Source of the DNA: Alphaproteobacteria bacterium MedPE-SWcel
GTDB taxonomy: Bacteria; Pseudomonadota; Alphaproteobacteria; Rhodobacterales; Rhodobacteraceae
DNA length: 62,267 bases
Direction of reading: 5' to 3'
Assembly (NCBI GenBank): GCA_001874255.1
Contig: MPDC01000025.1
Coordinates: forward strand, 1-62,267
Part shown: positions 8,019 through 17,150 of the stretch, in pieces
How the letters are laid out: each line of letters opens with the position of its first letter
How positions within the stretch are numbered: position 1 is the stretch's first letter
Made by a program: the position numbers and the translations under genes
Notes under the pieces: generated by a model
Told to the model about the DNA's origin: nothing
Seen by the model: only the letters and a program-made list of their open reading frames with translations
Database searches by the model: none

Positions 8019-9293
8019 ATGAGTGATCGCCAGACATCCGGAACCGACGCCCGCAGAGCGGCGGTGGCTCTTCTTGACAAGGTCCTGGGAGAGGGGCTGT
8101 TGCTGGCCGAGTGTCAGATGCAGGTGCTGGAGCCGCTGGCCGCAGCGGATCGTGCCCGGGCGCAGCGGCTGGCGTTGGAAACCCTGCGTGCCCTGGAGCG
8201 TGCAGACCGCATCCTGCAGAAACATCTGCGCAAGCCGCCGGCGCTGTTCGTGCGCAACGCCTTGCGGCTGGGGACGGTCGAGCTGTGTTCCGGCGGTGCG
8301 CCACACGGGGTGGTGAATGACATTGTCAATCTGGTGGCGCGCCATCGTCGCCATGGGCAGCTCAAGGGGTTGGTGAACGCGATTTTGCGCAAAGTTGCGG
8401 AAGACGGCCCCGCAGAATGGGCCAAGCTGAGGGTGCCGCGCTTGCCGAAATGGTTGCGGTCCCCCCTGGCGCAGGCCTGGGGCAACGAGGCAATGCTGGC
8501 GATCGAGGCGGCCCATTTTCGCGGCGCGCCGCTGGATCTGACCGCCAGGCCGGCTGCGGATCTGTCGGCTCTGGCCGGGGCCTGGACGCCGACCGGCAGC
8601 TACCGGCTTCTGGAGGCGGGGCAGGTCTCGGCCCTGCCGGGCTATGCCACGGGCGACTGGTGGGTTCAGGATGCGGCGGCGGCCTTGCCTGCCAGGCTGT
8701 TGAATGCGCAACCGGGGGAGCGGGTGCTCGACCTCTGTGCCGCGCCCGGGGGCAAGACGCTGCAGTTGGCGGCTGCGGGGGCGGAGGTGACGGCGGTTGA
8801 TATCTCGGAGGGGCGTTTGGGACGGCTGCGCGAAAACCTGGCGCGAACCGGGCTGAGTGCGGCTGTTGTCGTCGGCGATGTGCTTGCGCAGACGGGACAG
8901 TATGACGCTGTTTTGCTGGATGCGCCCTGTTCCGCGACGGGCACCATTCGCCGTCACCCCGATCTGCCGCAGGCCAAGGATGGCAGCGGTTTTGGCGAGT
9001 TGATCGAACTGCAGGCGCAGATGATTGCCCATGCCTGGTCATTGGTGAGGCCGGGCGGGCGGCTGGTGTATTGCACCTGTTCGTTGCTGCCCGATGAGGG
9101 GGAGTGTCAGATCGAGGATGCGCTTGAGATGTTCCCGGATGCGCGTCCCGGTCAGGGCCTCGGGAGGCTGCCGGGTATCGAGCCGGGCTGGCTGACCGAG
9201 GAGGGCGGGCTGCGGCTGCGGCCGGATTACTGGCCTGACCTTGGCGGTATGGATGGGTTCTACATGGCAGAGCTCGTCAAAGCCGCCGATTGA
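8019..9293 (+). CDS. rsmB: 16S rRNA (cytosine-C5) methyltransferase, RsmB/Sun family
   Basis: 424 residues. An N-terminal NusB-like RNA-binding domain (about 1-140) precedes a class I SAM methyltransferase domain. SAM-binding motif I is CAAPGGKTLQLAA. The two catalytic cysteines are in LLDAPCSATGTIRRHPDL and YCTCSLLPDEGE, as required for m5C formation. The start at 8019 has a GGAG site; 12 extra upstream residues are not conserved. It begins a plus-strand run of seven genes whose order (rsmB, heparinase, purH, lspA, DUF3035, M16, M16) I know from many Rhodobacteraceae. The exact rRNA position is inferred from family membership. Confidence 0.92.
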   Translation: MSDRQTSGTDARRAAVALLDKVLGEGLLLAECQMQVLEPLAAADRARAQRLALETLRALERADRILQKHLRKPPALFVRNALRLGTVELCSGGAPHGVVNDIVNLVARHRRHGQLKGLVNAILRKVAEDGPAEWAKLRVPRLPKWLRSPLAQAWGNEAMLAIEAAHFRGAPLDLTARPAADLSALAGAWTPTGSYRLLEAGQVSALPGYATGDWWVQDAAAALPARLLNAQPGERVLDLCAAPGGKTLQLAAAGAEVTAVDISEGRLGRLRENLARTGLSAAVVVGDVLAQTGQYDAVLLDAPCSATGTIRRHPDLPQAKDGSGFGELIELQAQMIAHAWSLVRPGGRLVYCTCSLLPDEGECQIEDALEMFPDARPGQGLGRLPGIEPGWLTEEGGLRLRPDYWPDLGGMDGFYMAELVKAAD

Positions 9294-9475
9294 TCCGATA
9301 GATACGGCAGGCATGATGGGCGCGGGGGCCGATAGATATGACATGCGCGCAGGCGCCTGTGCGGGGTCGGGCAGAGCCCACAAAGCGATCCCCTGAGGGC
9401 ACAGATCGCATGACACACCGTAAAGCGCGCGTTATCCTCTGGCCAAAACGCTCAAGGCGTGTGAGGCAATAGGGC

Positions 9476-11221
9476 ATGTCCAGATACGATCGAATGGCCA
9501 GTCGTGGAACGCGACTGTTGAACCGCTACACCGCATGGAAGGCGCGCAATCAGCCTGCTGCGACCGGATTCGTGTCGCAACCCGAGCCGCGGACCATCGG
9601 CAGTTTTGCCCGCGGCCGTCAGCTGGTTGCCGGGAACCTGCTGTTTGCGGGCTATCTGGTTGAAAGCACCACCACCGGCCTATGGGATGTCGAGGCACCG
9701 GACTTTGCCTTTGAGGCCGAGCGGCAGGGCTGCACATGGCTTGATGATCTGGCGGCCGTCGGAGATTCGGCGGCACGTCAGAAGGCACAATATTGGGTCT
9801 GGGGCTGGATCGAGGCCTTTGGACGCGGGCGCGGGCCCGGCTGGTCGGCGGATCTGACCGGCCGCCGCGTGATCCGCTGGACCAACCATGCGCTGTTTCT
9901 GCTCAGCGGGCAGAACAAGGAGCGGACGGAGGCCTTCTACCGATCCTTGTCCCAGCAGACCTGGTTCCTGTCGCAGCGATGGAAAGGGGCCTCGCCCGGA
10001 TTGCCGCGCTTTGAGGCGTTGACGGGGCTGATCTACGCGGGGCTTGCGCTCAAGGGCTGCGAGGAGTTGGCGGATCCGGCGGTTCGGGCGCTGGCGCAGG
10101 AATGCAACACGCAGATCAACGCCGAGGGGGGGCTGCCGACCCGGAACCCGGAGGAGCTGCTGGATGTGTTCACATTGCTGGCCTGGGCGGCGGCGGCGCT
10201 GCATGAGGCGGGGCGCAGCGTGCCGCGCGATCACCATGCGGCGCTTGACCGGATCGCACCCACCCTGCGGGCGCTGCGACACTCCGACGGCAGTCTGGCC
10301 CGGTTTCATGGGGGTGGCCGGGGGCAGGAAGGCTGGCTCGACCATGCGCTGGCGGCGTCACAGGTGCCTGCCCGCGCCTACGAAGGGCTGGCGATGGGGT
10401 TTTGTCGCCTCTCCGCGCGCCGCACCTCGGTGATCGTGGATGCCAGCGTGCCGCCGGTAGGCAAGGCGTCCTACAATGCCCATGCCTCCACCTTGGCCTT
10501 CGAGCTGACATCGGGGCGTCGGCCGTTGATTGTCAGCTGCGGCGCGGGAGAGAATTTTGGCGTCGAATGGCGCCGCGCGGGGCGGGCAACGCCGTCGCAT
10601 TCGGTGGTCTGCCTGGAGGGGCATTCAAGCGCGCGCCTGGCCCCGCCGCAAAAGGGCACCGGACAGGAATTTCTGATCGAGCCCCCCACGGATGTGCAGG
10701 TCGAGCGGGAAGACCTCGATGACGGCTACCGGTTTCAGGGAGCCCACAACGGATATGCCAAACATTTCGGGGTGACAGTTGTGCGCGCGCTGGAGCTGTC
10801 GGTGGACGGGCGAACGCTGGCGGGCGAGGACATGATCCTGACGTTGGATGATCCCGCCAAACGGCGGTTCGACCGGGCGCTGGATGCCGGGGCGCTGAAG
10901 GGGATCGGCTATGAGGTGCGGTTCCATTTGCACCCGGATGTGGACGCAGCCCTTGACTTGGGCGGCTCGGCGGTATCCATGGCGCTCAAGAGCGGGGAGA
11001 TCTGGGTCTTTCGCCACGATGGCCAGTGCGATCTGAAGCTGGAAACCAGCGTCTACCTGGAGAAAACCCGCTTGAAACCGCGCCAGGCGCTGCAGATCGT
11101 CCTGACGGGACGGGCCATTCAATATGCGACCCAGATCCGATGGACCCTCAGCAAGGCGCAGGAAACGGCACTGGCGGTGCGCGACCTGAACCGCGACGAG
11201 CCGCTGTCTTATGAAGAATGA
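9476..11221 (+). CDS. Heparinase II/III family protein
   Basis: 581 residues. An N-terminal alpha-helical toroid-like region (about 60-330; WTNHALFLLSGQNKERTEAFY, LPRFEALTGLIYAGLALKGCE) is followed by a heparinase II/III beta-sandwich (about 340-560; SYNAHASTLAFELTSGRRPLIVSCGAGENFG, RATPSHSVVCLEG). Family members are polysaccharide lyases, but the version sitting before purH in Rhodobacteraceae has no proven substrate. No signal peptide is evident. The start (9476) lacks a strong ribosome site. It ends 24 bases before purH, suggesting co-transcription. Confidence 0.88.
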   Translation: MSRYDRMASRGTRLLNRYTAWKARNQPAATGFVSQPEPRTIGSFARGRQLVAGNLLFAGYLVESTTTGLWDVEAPDFAFEAERQGCTWLDDLAAVGDSAARQKAQYWVWGWIEAFGRGRGPGWSADLTGRRVIRWTNHALFLLSGQNKERTEAFYRSLSQQTWFLSQRWKGASPGLPRFEALTGLIYAGLALKGCEELADPAVRALAQECNTQINAEGGLPTRNPEELLDVFTLLAWAAAALHEAGRSVPRDHHAALDRIAPTLRALRHSDGSLARFHGGGRGQEGWLDHALAASQVPARAYEGLAMGFCRLSARRTSVIVDASVPPVGKASYNAHASTLAFELTSGRRPLIVSCGAGENFGVEWRRAGRATPSHSVVCLEGHSSARLAPPQKGTGQEFLIEPPTDVQVEREDLDDGYRFQGAHNGYAKHFGVTVVRALELSVDGRTLAGEDMILTLDDPAKRRFDRALDAGALKGIGYEVRFHLHPDVDAALDLGGSAVSMALKSGEIWVFRHDGQCDLKLETSVYLEKTRLKPRQALQIVLTGRAIQYATQIRWTLSKAQETALAVRDLNRDEPLSYEE

Positions 11222-11245
11222 ACCTGAACAAGGATTCTGACACCG

Positions 11246-12835
11246 ATGACCGACCTCCACCCCGTCCGCCGCGCCCTTCTGTCCGTCTCTGACAAGACAG
11301 GCCTGATCGAGCTGGGCACCGCCCTTGTTGACCGTGGGGTCGAGCTGCTGTCGACCGGCGGTACCGCCAAGGCGCTGCGCGAGGCGGGGCTGGCCGTGAA
11401 GGACGTTGCCGAGATCACCGGTTTCCCGGAGATGATGGACGGGCGCGTCAAGACGCTGCATCCGATGGTGCACGGGGGTCTTCTGGCGCTGCGTGACAAT
11501 GACGCCCATGTGGCGGCAATGACCGAGCACGGCATCGGTGAAATCGACCTGCTGGTGGTCAATCTCTACCCGTTCGAGGCCGCGCTGAGGCGGGGGGCCG
11601 ACTATGGCGAAATGATCGAGAACATCGATATCGGCGGCCCTGCGATGATTCGCGCCGCAGCAAAGAACCACGCCTTTGTGAATGTGGTGGTCGATGTCGA
11701 GGACTACGGCGTGCTGCTCGAAGAGCTGGACCAGAACGACGGCGAAACCTCTTTCGTGTTCCGTCAGTGGCTGGCGCAGAACGCCTATGCGCGCACGGCG
11801 GCCTATGATGCCGCGGTGTCGAACTGGATGGCCGGTGCGATCGGTCTGGAGGCCCCGCGCCGCCGGGCCTTTGCCGGTCAGCTCGCCCAGACCCTGCGCT
11901 ATGGTGAGAACCCGCATCAGGACGCGGCCTTCTACACCGATGGCAGCGGTCGCGTTGGGGTGGCCACGGCCCGTCAGCTGCAGGGCAAGGCGTTGTCCTA
12001 CAACAATATCAACGACACGGATGCCGCCTTTGAGCTGGTCAGCGAATTTGGTGACGATGGCGGTCCTGCCGTGGCGATCATCAAACACGCCAACCCCTGC
12101 GGTGTGGCCCAAGGCGCCACCCTGCTGGAGGCCTATCAGAAGGCGTTTGACTGCGACCGCACCTCGGCCTTCGGGGGGATCGTGGCCCTGAACCAGCCTC
12201 TGGACGCCGAAACCGCGCAGGAGATCACCCAGATCTTCACCGAGGTGGTGATCGCGCCGGGGGCGTCGGAGGCGGCACAGGAGATCTTTGCGGCCAAGAA
12301 AAACCTGCGCCTTTTGATCACCGACGGCCTGCCGAACCCGCAGGACAGCGGTCTGACCTCGCGGCAGGTTTCCGGCGGTATGCTGGTCCAGGACAAGGAC
12401 ATCGGTCACCGTGCGATGGAGGACCTCAGGGTGGTGACCGAAAAAGCACCGACGCCGGAGCAGATGGCGGATCTCCTGTTTGCGTGGAAGGTCGCAAAAC
12501 ATGTGAAATCCAATGCTATCGTCTACGTCAAGGATGGCCAGACCGTCGGCGTCGGAGCCGGGCAGATGAGCCGTGTGGACTCGGCCACGATCGCGGGCGT
12601 CAAGGCGCAGCGGATGGCTGATGCGATGGAGCTGCCCGAGAGCCTCGCCAAGGGGTCGGCGGTGGCGTCGGATGCATTCTTTCCGTTTGCCGACGGGCTT
12701 TTGGAGGCGGCGGCCAATGGCGCCACCTGCGTGATCCAGCCCGGTGGCTCCATGCGCGATGACGAGGTCATCAAGGCCGCCAATGAGGCCGGGCTGGCGA
12801 TGGTGTTCACCGGCATGCGCCACTTCCGCCACTGA
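11246..12835 (+). CDS. purH: Bifunctional AICAR transformylase / IMP cyclohydrolase
   Basis: 529 residues, normal for PurH. It catalyses the last two steps of de novo IMP synthesis. The N-terminal MGS-like cyclohydrolase domain (about 1-200) shows [30 protein letters not shown] and [16 protein letters not shown]. The C-terminal transformylase domain has [14 protein letters not shown], the KHANPCG catalytic Lys-His motif, [10 protein letters not shown] and [11 protein letters not shown]. It sits between the heparinase gene and lspA, 6 bases before the latter. A long open frame on the opposite strand is a composition artefact. Confidence 0.98.
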   Translation: MTDLHPVRRALLSVSDKTGLIELGTALVDRGVELLSTGGTAKALREAGLAVKDVAEITGFPEMMDGRVKTLHPMVHGGLLALRDNDAHVAAMTEHGIGEIDLLVVNLYPFEAALRRGADYGEMIENIDIGGPAMIRAAAKNHAFVNVVVDVEDYGVLLEELDQNDGETSFVFRQWLAQNAYARTAAYDAAVSNWMAGAIGLEAPRRRAFAGQLAQTLRYGENPHQDAAFYTDGSGRVGVATARQLQGKALSYNNINDTDAAFELVSEFGDDGGPAVAIIKHANPCGVAQGATLLEAYQKAFDCDRTSAFGGIVALNQPLDAETAQEITQIFTEVVIAPGASEAAQEIFAAKKNLRLLITDGLPNPQDSGLTSRQVSGGMLVQDKDIGHRAMEDLRVVTEKAPTPEQMADLLFAWKVAKHVKSNAIVYVKDGQTVGVGAGQMSRVDSATIAGVKAQRMADAMELPESLAKGSAVASDAFFPFADGLLEAAANGATCVIQPGGSMRDDEVIKAANEAGLAMVFTGMRHFRH

Positions 12836-12841
12836 CGGGAT

Positions 12842-13336
12842 GTGACCGGGGTGATACGGAAACACGCGATGTTCCTCGCCGCTGTGCTGGCGCTTGCCGT
12901 GGATCAGACCACAAAGATCGGGGTCGTGTTCGGCCTCGATCTGGTCAACCGGCTGCGGCTGGATGTGGTGCCGCCGCTGCTGAATTTCCGCTATGGCGAA
13001 AACCGCGGCATCAACTTTGGCCTCTTTGACGGCGACAGCGACGCCAGCCGCTGGAGTCTGGTCGCGATCTCTGTGGTGATCTGCGGGGCGGTGTTCCTGT
13101 GGGCGCGCAGATCTCATGGGCACAGCACGGTGATGCAGGTGTCGGCCGGGCTGGTAATCGGCGGCGCGCTGGGCAATGTGGTGGACCGGGTGGTCTACGG
13201 ATATGTGCTCGATTTCCTCAATATGTCCTGCTGCGGCATCCGCAATCCCTTTGTCTTCAACGTCGCGGATATCTTCATCTTTGCGGGGGCGGCGGGGTTG
13301 ATCCTGTTTGAGGGCCGCACCAAAAAGCCCGCGTGA
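12842..13336 (+). CDS. lspA: Lipoprotein signal peptidase (signal peptidase II)
   Basis: 164 residues with four predicted membrane helices. It cleaves prolipoproteins before the lipidated cysteine. The catalytic aspartates lie in GNVVDRV and [10 protein letters not shown]; the conserved [14 protein letters not shown] and [10 protein letters not shown] blocks are present. The start is GTG, six bases after the purH stop, with a poor ribosome site, so expression probably depends on coupling to purH. The stop overlaps nothing, but the DUF3035 lipoprotein gene starts about 57 bases later, placing the peptidase next to one of its likely substrates. Confidence 0.95.
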   Translation: MTGVIRKHAMFLAAVLALAVDQTTKIGVVFGLDLVNRLRLDVVPPLLNFRYGENRGINFGLFDGDSDASRWSLVAISVVICGAVFLWARRSHGHSTVMQVSAGLVIGGALGNVVDRVVYGYVLDFLNMSCCGIRNPFVFNVADIFIFAGAAGLILFEGRTKKPA

Positions 13337-13392
13337 CCTCCTGCGTGAATTGCGCTAGAGGTGAGCGAAACCGTCTAAGAGGATTGCGCCCC

Positions 13393-13899
13393 ATGCGCTT
13401 TGCGACCGCTCCGATCATCCTGGGTTCCATTTTGCTGCTGACCGCTTGTGGCGACAAGCCGCTGCATGATCTCGATGCCCGCCGCAAGGGGCCGGACGAA
13501 TTCCTGGTGCTGCCCGGTTTGCCGCTGGAAGAACCGGCAAGCTATGCGGCGCTGCCCACCCCCACGCCGGGGGGCAGCAATCGCACCGACAGGGACCCTC
13601 AGGCCGAGGCGATCCTGGCGCTGGGCGGGCGACCGGACCGCGTCGGAGTCCCGGCAGGCGATGGCGCGCTGGTGACAGCCGCCAGCCGATATGGCGTCGA
13701 GGGGGATATCCGCGAGACGCTGACCGCCGAGGATGAAAAGCGCCGCAAGCGGGCGGGAATTCTGGCCAATGTCAAACTGTTCCCGGTGGACCGCTACGCC
13801 GAGACCTACGAGCGCGACTCGATCGACCCCTTTGCTGTAAGTGCCGCCTATCGCCGGGCCGGTGTTCCGACACCCTCTTCGCCGCCAGAGAGCGAATAG
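13393..13899 (+). CDS. DUF3035 lipoprotein
   Basis: 168 residues. The N-terminal signal ends in a lipobox (LLTACGD), so the mature protein should be lipidated at Cys. The rest is hydrophilic and proline-rich near residues 35-70 (RKGPDEFLVLPGLPLEEP, typical of DUF3035). A conserved-looking charged C-terminus (ETLTAEDEKRRKRAG, VDRYAETYERDSIDPF) follows. The start at 13393 has an AAGAGGA site. The function is unknown; in related genomes it consistently precedes the M16 peptidase pair, suggesting a periplasmic or outer-membrane role with them. Confidence 0.85.
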   Translation: MRFATAPIILGSILLLTACGDKPLHDLDARRKGPDEFLVLPGLPLEEPASYAALPTPTPGGSNRTDRDPQAEAILALGGRPDRVGVPAGDGALVTAASRYGVEGDIRETLTAEDEKRRKRAGILANVKLFPVDRYAETYERDSIDPFAVSAAYRRAGVPTPSSPPESE

Positions 13900-14051
13900 G
13901 ACTTCACTTTCTCGGGAAACCGGCTTGTAGCTGACGCGCGGCACCGTAACTTGATCTTCAGCAGATTGACCGACTCTGCCCAACGACATCGCTCCGGGCC
14001 GCACTTCTGTGTGTCCGGACGGCTGGGCGACTGATCCGGAGGATACATTTG

Positions 14052-15545
14052 ATGACATCTGTGGCAGCGAATGCAGCCAGGCCAATGGCCACATGGCGCG
14101 CGATGCTTTGCGCTCTTGCGATGACGGGGCTCGTGTCGGGCTTTTGGGCCTCGGCGCTGTCGGCACAGGCGACCGAGCCGACGACCGAACAGGCAACGGA
14201 GCCGGCAACCGAACAGGCAACCGAACAGGCACCGGCCGCCGCCGCTGAGGGCGTCTCCCAAGACGGCAGGGAGATGGTCACAACCTTCACGCTGGAGAAT
14301 GGCATGATGGTTGTGGTGGTCGAGGATCACCGCGCGCCGGTGGTGCAGCATATGGTCTGGTACCGCGCAGGCTCTGCCGATGAACCGGTGGGGCAGAGCG
14401 GGGTCGCGCATTTTCTGGAACATTTGTTGTTCAAGGGGACCGATACGCTGGATCCCGGCGAGTTGTCTGCGACCGTGGCGCGCAATGGCGGGCGGGACAA
14501 TGCCTTCACCAGCTATGACTATACCGCCTACTTCCAACGCGTCGCCGCCGACCGGCTGGAGCTGATGATGCGCATGGAAAGCGACCGGATGCGCAATCTG
14601 CGTCTGACCGAAGGTGATATCGTCACCGAACGCGAGGTCATTCTGGAGGAGCGCAACCAGCGCACGGACAATGACCCTTCGGCGCTGTTCCGCGAGCAGA
14701 TGCGGGCGGCGCAATATCTGAACCACAGGTATGGGCAGCCGGTGATCGGCTGGCGCCACGAGATGGAGACGCTGTCGATCGAGGATGCCCTGTCCTACTA
14801 CGGGACCTACTACGCGCCCAATAATGCGATCCTCGTGGTGTCCGGCGATGTCGACCCGGAGGCGGTGCATGCATTGGCGCAAACCTATTACGGCGTTATC
14901 CCGGCAAACCCCGAGCTGCCCGAACGGCTGCGCAGTCAGGAGCCGCCGCAAACCGCCGCGCGCCGTCTGACCTTTGCCGATGCGCGGGTCGCGCAGCCCT
15001 ATGTCCAGCGCTCCTATCTGGCGCCGGAACGCGACAGCGGCAGCCAGGAAAAGGCGGCGGCGCTCTATCTCCTGTCCGAGCTTCTGGGCGGCGGCACCAC
15101 ATCCTATCTGGCCAATGCGCTGCAGTTCGAACAGCAGGTGGCCGTCTATACGGCGGCGTTTTATTCCGGGGTCTCGCTGGATCAAACCACCTTTGATTTT
15201 ATCATTGTGCCCGCCGATGGCGTCTCGCTGGGCGAGGCCGAGGCGGCGCTTGACCGTACCGTGCAGGCGTTTTTGGCCGAGGGGGTCGACAGCCAGCAGC
15301 TGGAACGGATCAAACTGCAGCTGCGGGCCGCTGAAATCTATGCCCGCGACGATGTGGACCGGATCGCCAATCGCTATGGTCGGGCGCTGACGTCCGGTCT
15401 GACCGTCGAGGATGTGCAGGATTGGCCGCGCGTGTTGCAGTCGATCACCGAGGACGAGATCATCGCCGTCGCCCGCGAGGTGATCCAGCCGGAGGCCTCG
15501 GTGACCGGATATCTGACCCGGAAGCCGCAGGAGGTCGCCCAATGA
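14052..15545 (+). CDS. M16 family zinc metallopeptidase, catalytic member
   Basis: 497 residues. A long N-terminus with a signal peptide (cleavage near ALSAQA) leads into a TEPTTEQATEPATEQATEQ low-complexity linker. The peptidase N-domain follows: the inverted zinc motif HxxEH is present in GVAHFLEHLLFKGT, with the third zinc ligand Glu in EVILEERNQR. The C-domain has the LLSELLGGGTTSYLANAL block. M16 enzymes of this type degrade peptides and work as pairs with an inactive partner, encoded next. The start at 14052 follows GGAGGA; a TTG one codon earlier is less likely. It is probably periplasmic and membrane-associated. Confidence 0.92.
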   Translation: MTSVAANAARPMATWRAMLCALAMTGLVSGFWASALSAQATEPTTEQATEPATEQATEQAPAAAAEGVSQDGREMVTTFTLENGMMVVVVEDHRAPVVQHMVWYRAGSADEPVGQSGVAHFLEHLLFKGTDTLDPGELSATVARNGGRDNAFTSYDYTAYFQRVAADRLELMMRMESDRMRNLRLTEGDIVTEREVILEERNQRTDNDPSALFREQMRAAQYLNHRYGQPVIGWRHEMETLSIEDALSYYGTYYAPNNAILVVSGDVDPEAVHALAQTYYGVIPANPELPERLRSQEPPQTAARRLTFADARVAQPYVQRSYLAPERDSGSQEKAAALYLLSELLGGGTTSYLANALQFEQQVAVYTAAFYSGVSLDQTTFDFIIVPADGVSLGEAEAALDRTVQAFLAEGVDSQQLERIKLQLRAAEIYARDDVDRIANRYGRALTSGLTVEDVQDWPRVLQSITEDEIIAVAREVIQPEASVTGYLTRKPQEVAQ

Positions 15546-15724
15546 GCCCGCTGAGCCCGCTACGTCGACAGAGGACACAGATCTCACAGAGCCCACTTCG
15601 CCCTCAGGGCCCGATGAAACGGATCGCATCCGCAGGTCGGCCCGTGACCGGAGCTGTGACCGGAACCGGGACAGAGGCCCGGGTTCTGACCCGCGATGAA
15701 CCCGGGGCCCGCGAGTCCGGGCTG

Positions 15725-17047
15725 ATGATCCGGCTGTGCATGGCGGTGTTGACCTGTTTGGCGCTGTTGCTGGCGGGTCAGGCGGTGCGCGCCGAGATCG
15801 ACATTCAGGAAGTGACATCCCCCGGCGGCATCAAGGCCTGGCTGGTGGAGGATCACAGTATTCCCTTCACCGCGCTCGAGATGCGGTTCCGCGGCGGGAC
15901 ATCGCTCGATGCGCCGGACAAACGGGGCAGCGTCTATCTGATGGCGGGCCTGCTGGAAGAAGGCTCCGGCGAACTGCGGGCGCAGGACTATACCCGCGCG
16001 CTGGAGGCGCTGGCGGCGAGCTTCTCCTATGATGCGGACAAGGATACCGTCTCGATTTCGGCACGGTTTCTGAGCGAGAATCGCGATGAGGTGGCGGAGC
16101 TTTTGCGTCAGACCATTCAGGAGCCGCGCTTCGATCAGGATGCACTGGACCGGGTGCGGGCGCAGGTGCTGGTTGGCCTGCGGTCGGACATGTCGGACCC
16201 GAACGAGCTGGCCGGGCGGGCATTTGCCGAGCTGGCGTTTGGCGATCACCCCTATGGCACCAACGGCAAGGGCACTGTCGAGAGCGTTTCGGCCCTGACC
16301 CGGCAGGATATGTTCGCGGCGCATGAGGCGGTCTTTGCCCGCGACCGGCTGTTTGTCAGCGCGGTGGGCGACATCACGCCAGAGGCGCTGGGGCTGATGC
16401 TGGACGACCTGCTTGGCGATCTTCCGGCCGAGGGTGGCCCGCTGCCGGGCCCGGCCGAGGTGCTGATCCCCGGCGGCACCACCGTGGTGCCCTTTACCAC
16501 GCCGCAATCCGTGGCGCTGTTTGGTCAAAAGGGCATCGACCGGCATGATCCGGATTTCTTTGCCGCCTATGTGTTGAACCAGATCCTCGGCGGGGGCTCG
16601 TTCGAGACCCGTCTGATGGAGGAGGTGCGCACCAAACGCGGGTTGACCTATGGCGTCTACAGCTATCTGGTGCCACGGGACCTGGCCTCAACCTACATGG
16701 GGTCGCTGGCCTCGGCGAATGAGAAGATGGCCGAGGCGGTCGGCGTGGTCAGGGACCAATGGAGCGAAATGGCGACGAATGGGGTCACCGCGGAGGAGCT
16801 GAAGGATGCGCAGACCTACCTGACCGGCGCCTATCCGCTGCGGTTCAATGGCAATGGTCAGATCGCCTCGATTCTGGTGGCGATGCAGATGGATGACCTG
16901 CCGATCGAATATGTGGTGACCCGCAATGCGAAGGTCGAGGCGGTGACGCTGGAGGATGTGAACCGGGTGGCGCGGACGCTTCTGGATCCCGAGGGGCTGC
17001 ATTTCGTGGTGGTCGGAGACCCGGTCGGGCTGAAGTCCACAAACTGA
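15725..17047 (+). CDS. M16 family peptidase-like protein, non-catalytic partner
   Basis: 440 residues from this start, with a clean signal peptide (LAVLTCLALLLAGQAVRAE-like). The HxxEH zinc motif is replaced (SVYLMAGLLEEGSG), so it should not cleave by itself. The Arg/Tyr substrate motif of inactive subunits is intact (GGGSFETRLMEEVRTKRGLTYGVYSYL). The start is debatable. A strong AGGAGG site precedes an ATG at 15542 that overlaps the stop of the previous gene, but it would put 61 low-complexity residues before the signal peptide. That stretch reads, in the +1 frame relative to the first peptidase, as an acidic TEP-rich tail. A terminator follows the gene. Confidence 0.88.
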   Translation: MIRLCMAVLTCLALLLAGQAVRAEIDIQEVTSPGGIKAWLVEDHSIPFTALEMRFRGGTSLDAPDKRGSVYLMAGLLEEGSGELRAQDYTRALEALAASFSYDADKDTVSISARFLSENRDEVAELLRQTIQEPRFDQDALDRVRAQVLVGLRSDMSDPNELAGRAFAELAFGDHPYGTNGKGTVESVSALTRQDMFAAHEAVFARDRLFVSAVGDITPEALGLMLDDLLGDLPAEGGPLPGPAEVLIPGGTTVVPFTTPQSVALFGQKGIDRHDPDFFAAYVLNQILGGGSFETRLMEEVRTKRGLTYGVYSYLVPRDLASTYMGSLASANEKMAEAVGVVRDQWSEMATNGVTAEELKDAQTYLTGAYPLRFNGNGQIASILVAMQMDDLPIEYVVTRNAKVEAVTLEDVNRVARTLLDPEGLHFVVVGDPVGLKSTN

Positions 17048-17080
17048 ACAATACCGCCCCGTCGGGGCAGGGCGAAATTG

Positions 17081-17116
17081 AAACGGCGCGACCTCCGATG
17101 AGGCCGCGCCGTTTCT
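17081..17116 (+). terminator. Intrinsic terminator after the M16 pair
   Basis: The arms AAACGGCGCG and CGCGCCGTTT pair perfectly around an inner CCT/AGG extension and a short loop, followed by CTTCT. The flanking A and T runs make it usable from both strands, so it may also end the minus-strand ALDH operon whose stop is at 17151. Confidence 0.85.
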
Positions 17117-17150
17117 TCTGGCTGTGATGGTGTCTTGCGGGGACCGAGTA

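Noticed and set aside
10625-13123. 832-codon open frame on the minus strand
   Set aside because: It is antisense to the heparinase gene, purH and lspA, which have clear family motifs. Its translation is His/Arg/Gly-rich without any known domain; GC-rich third positions keep the opposite strand open.
14170-14245. Possible CRISPR or tandem array (ACCGAACAGGCA repeats)
   Set aside because: The repeats are short, adjacent and in frame with the M16 peptidase, giving a TEQATEP linker; there are no spacers.
13848-15818. 656-codon minus-strand frame
   Set aside because: Antisense to the M16 peptidase genes; Arg/His/Gly-rich and without domains.
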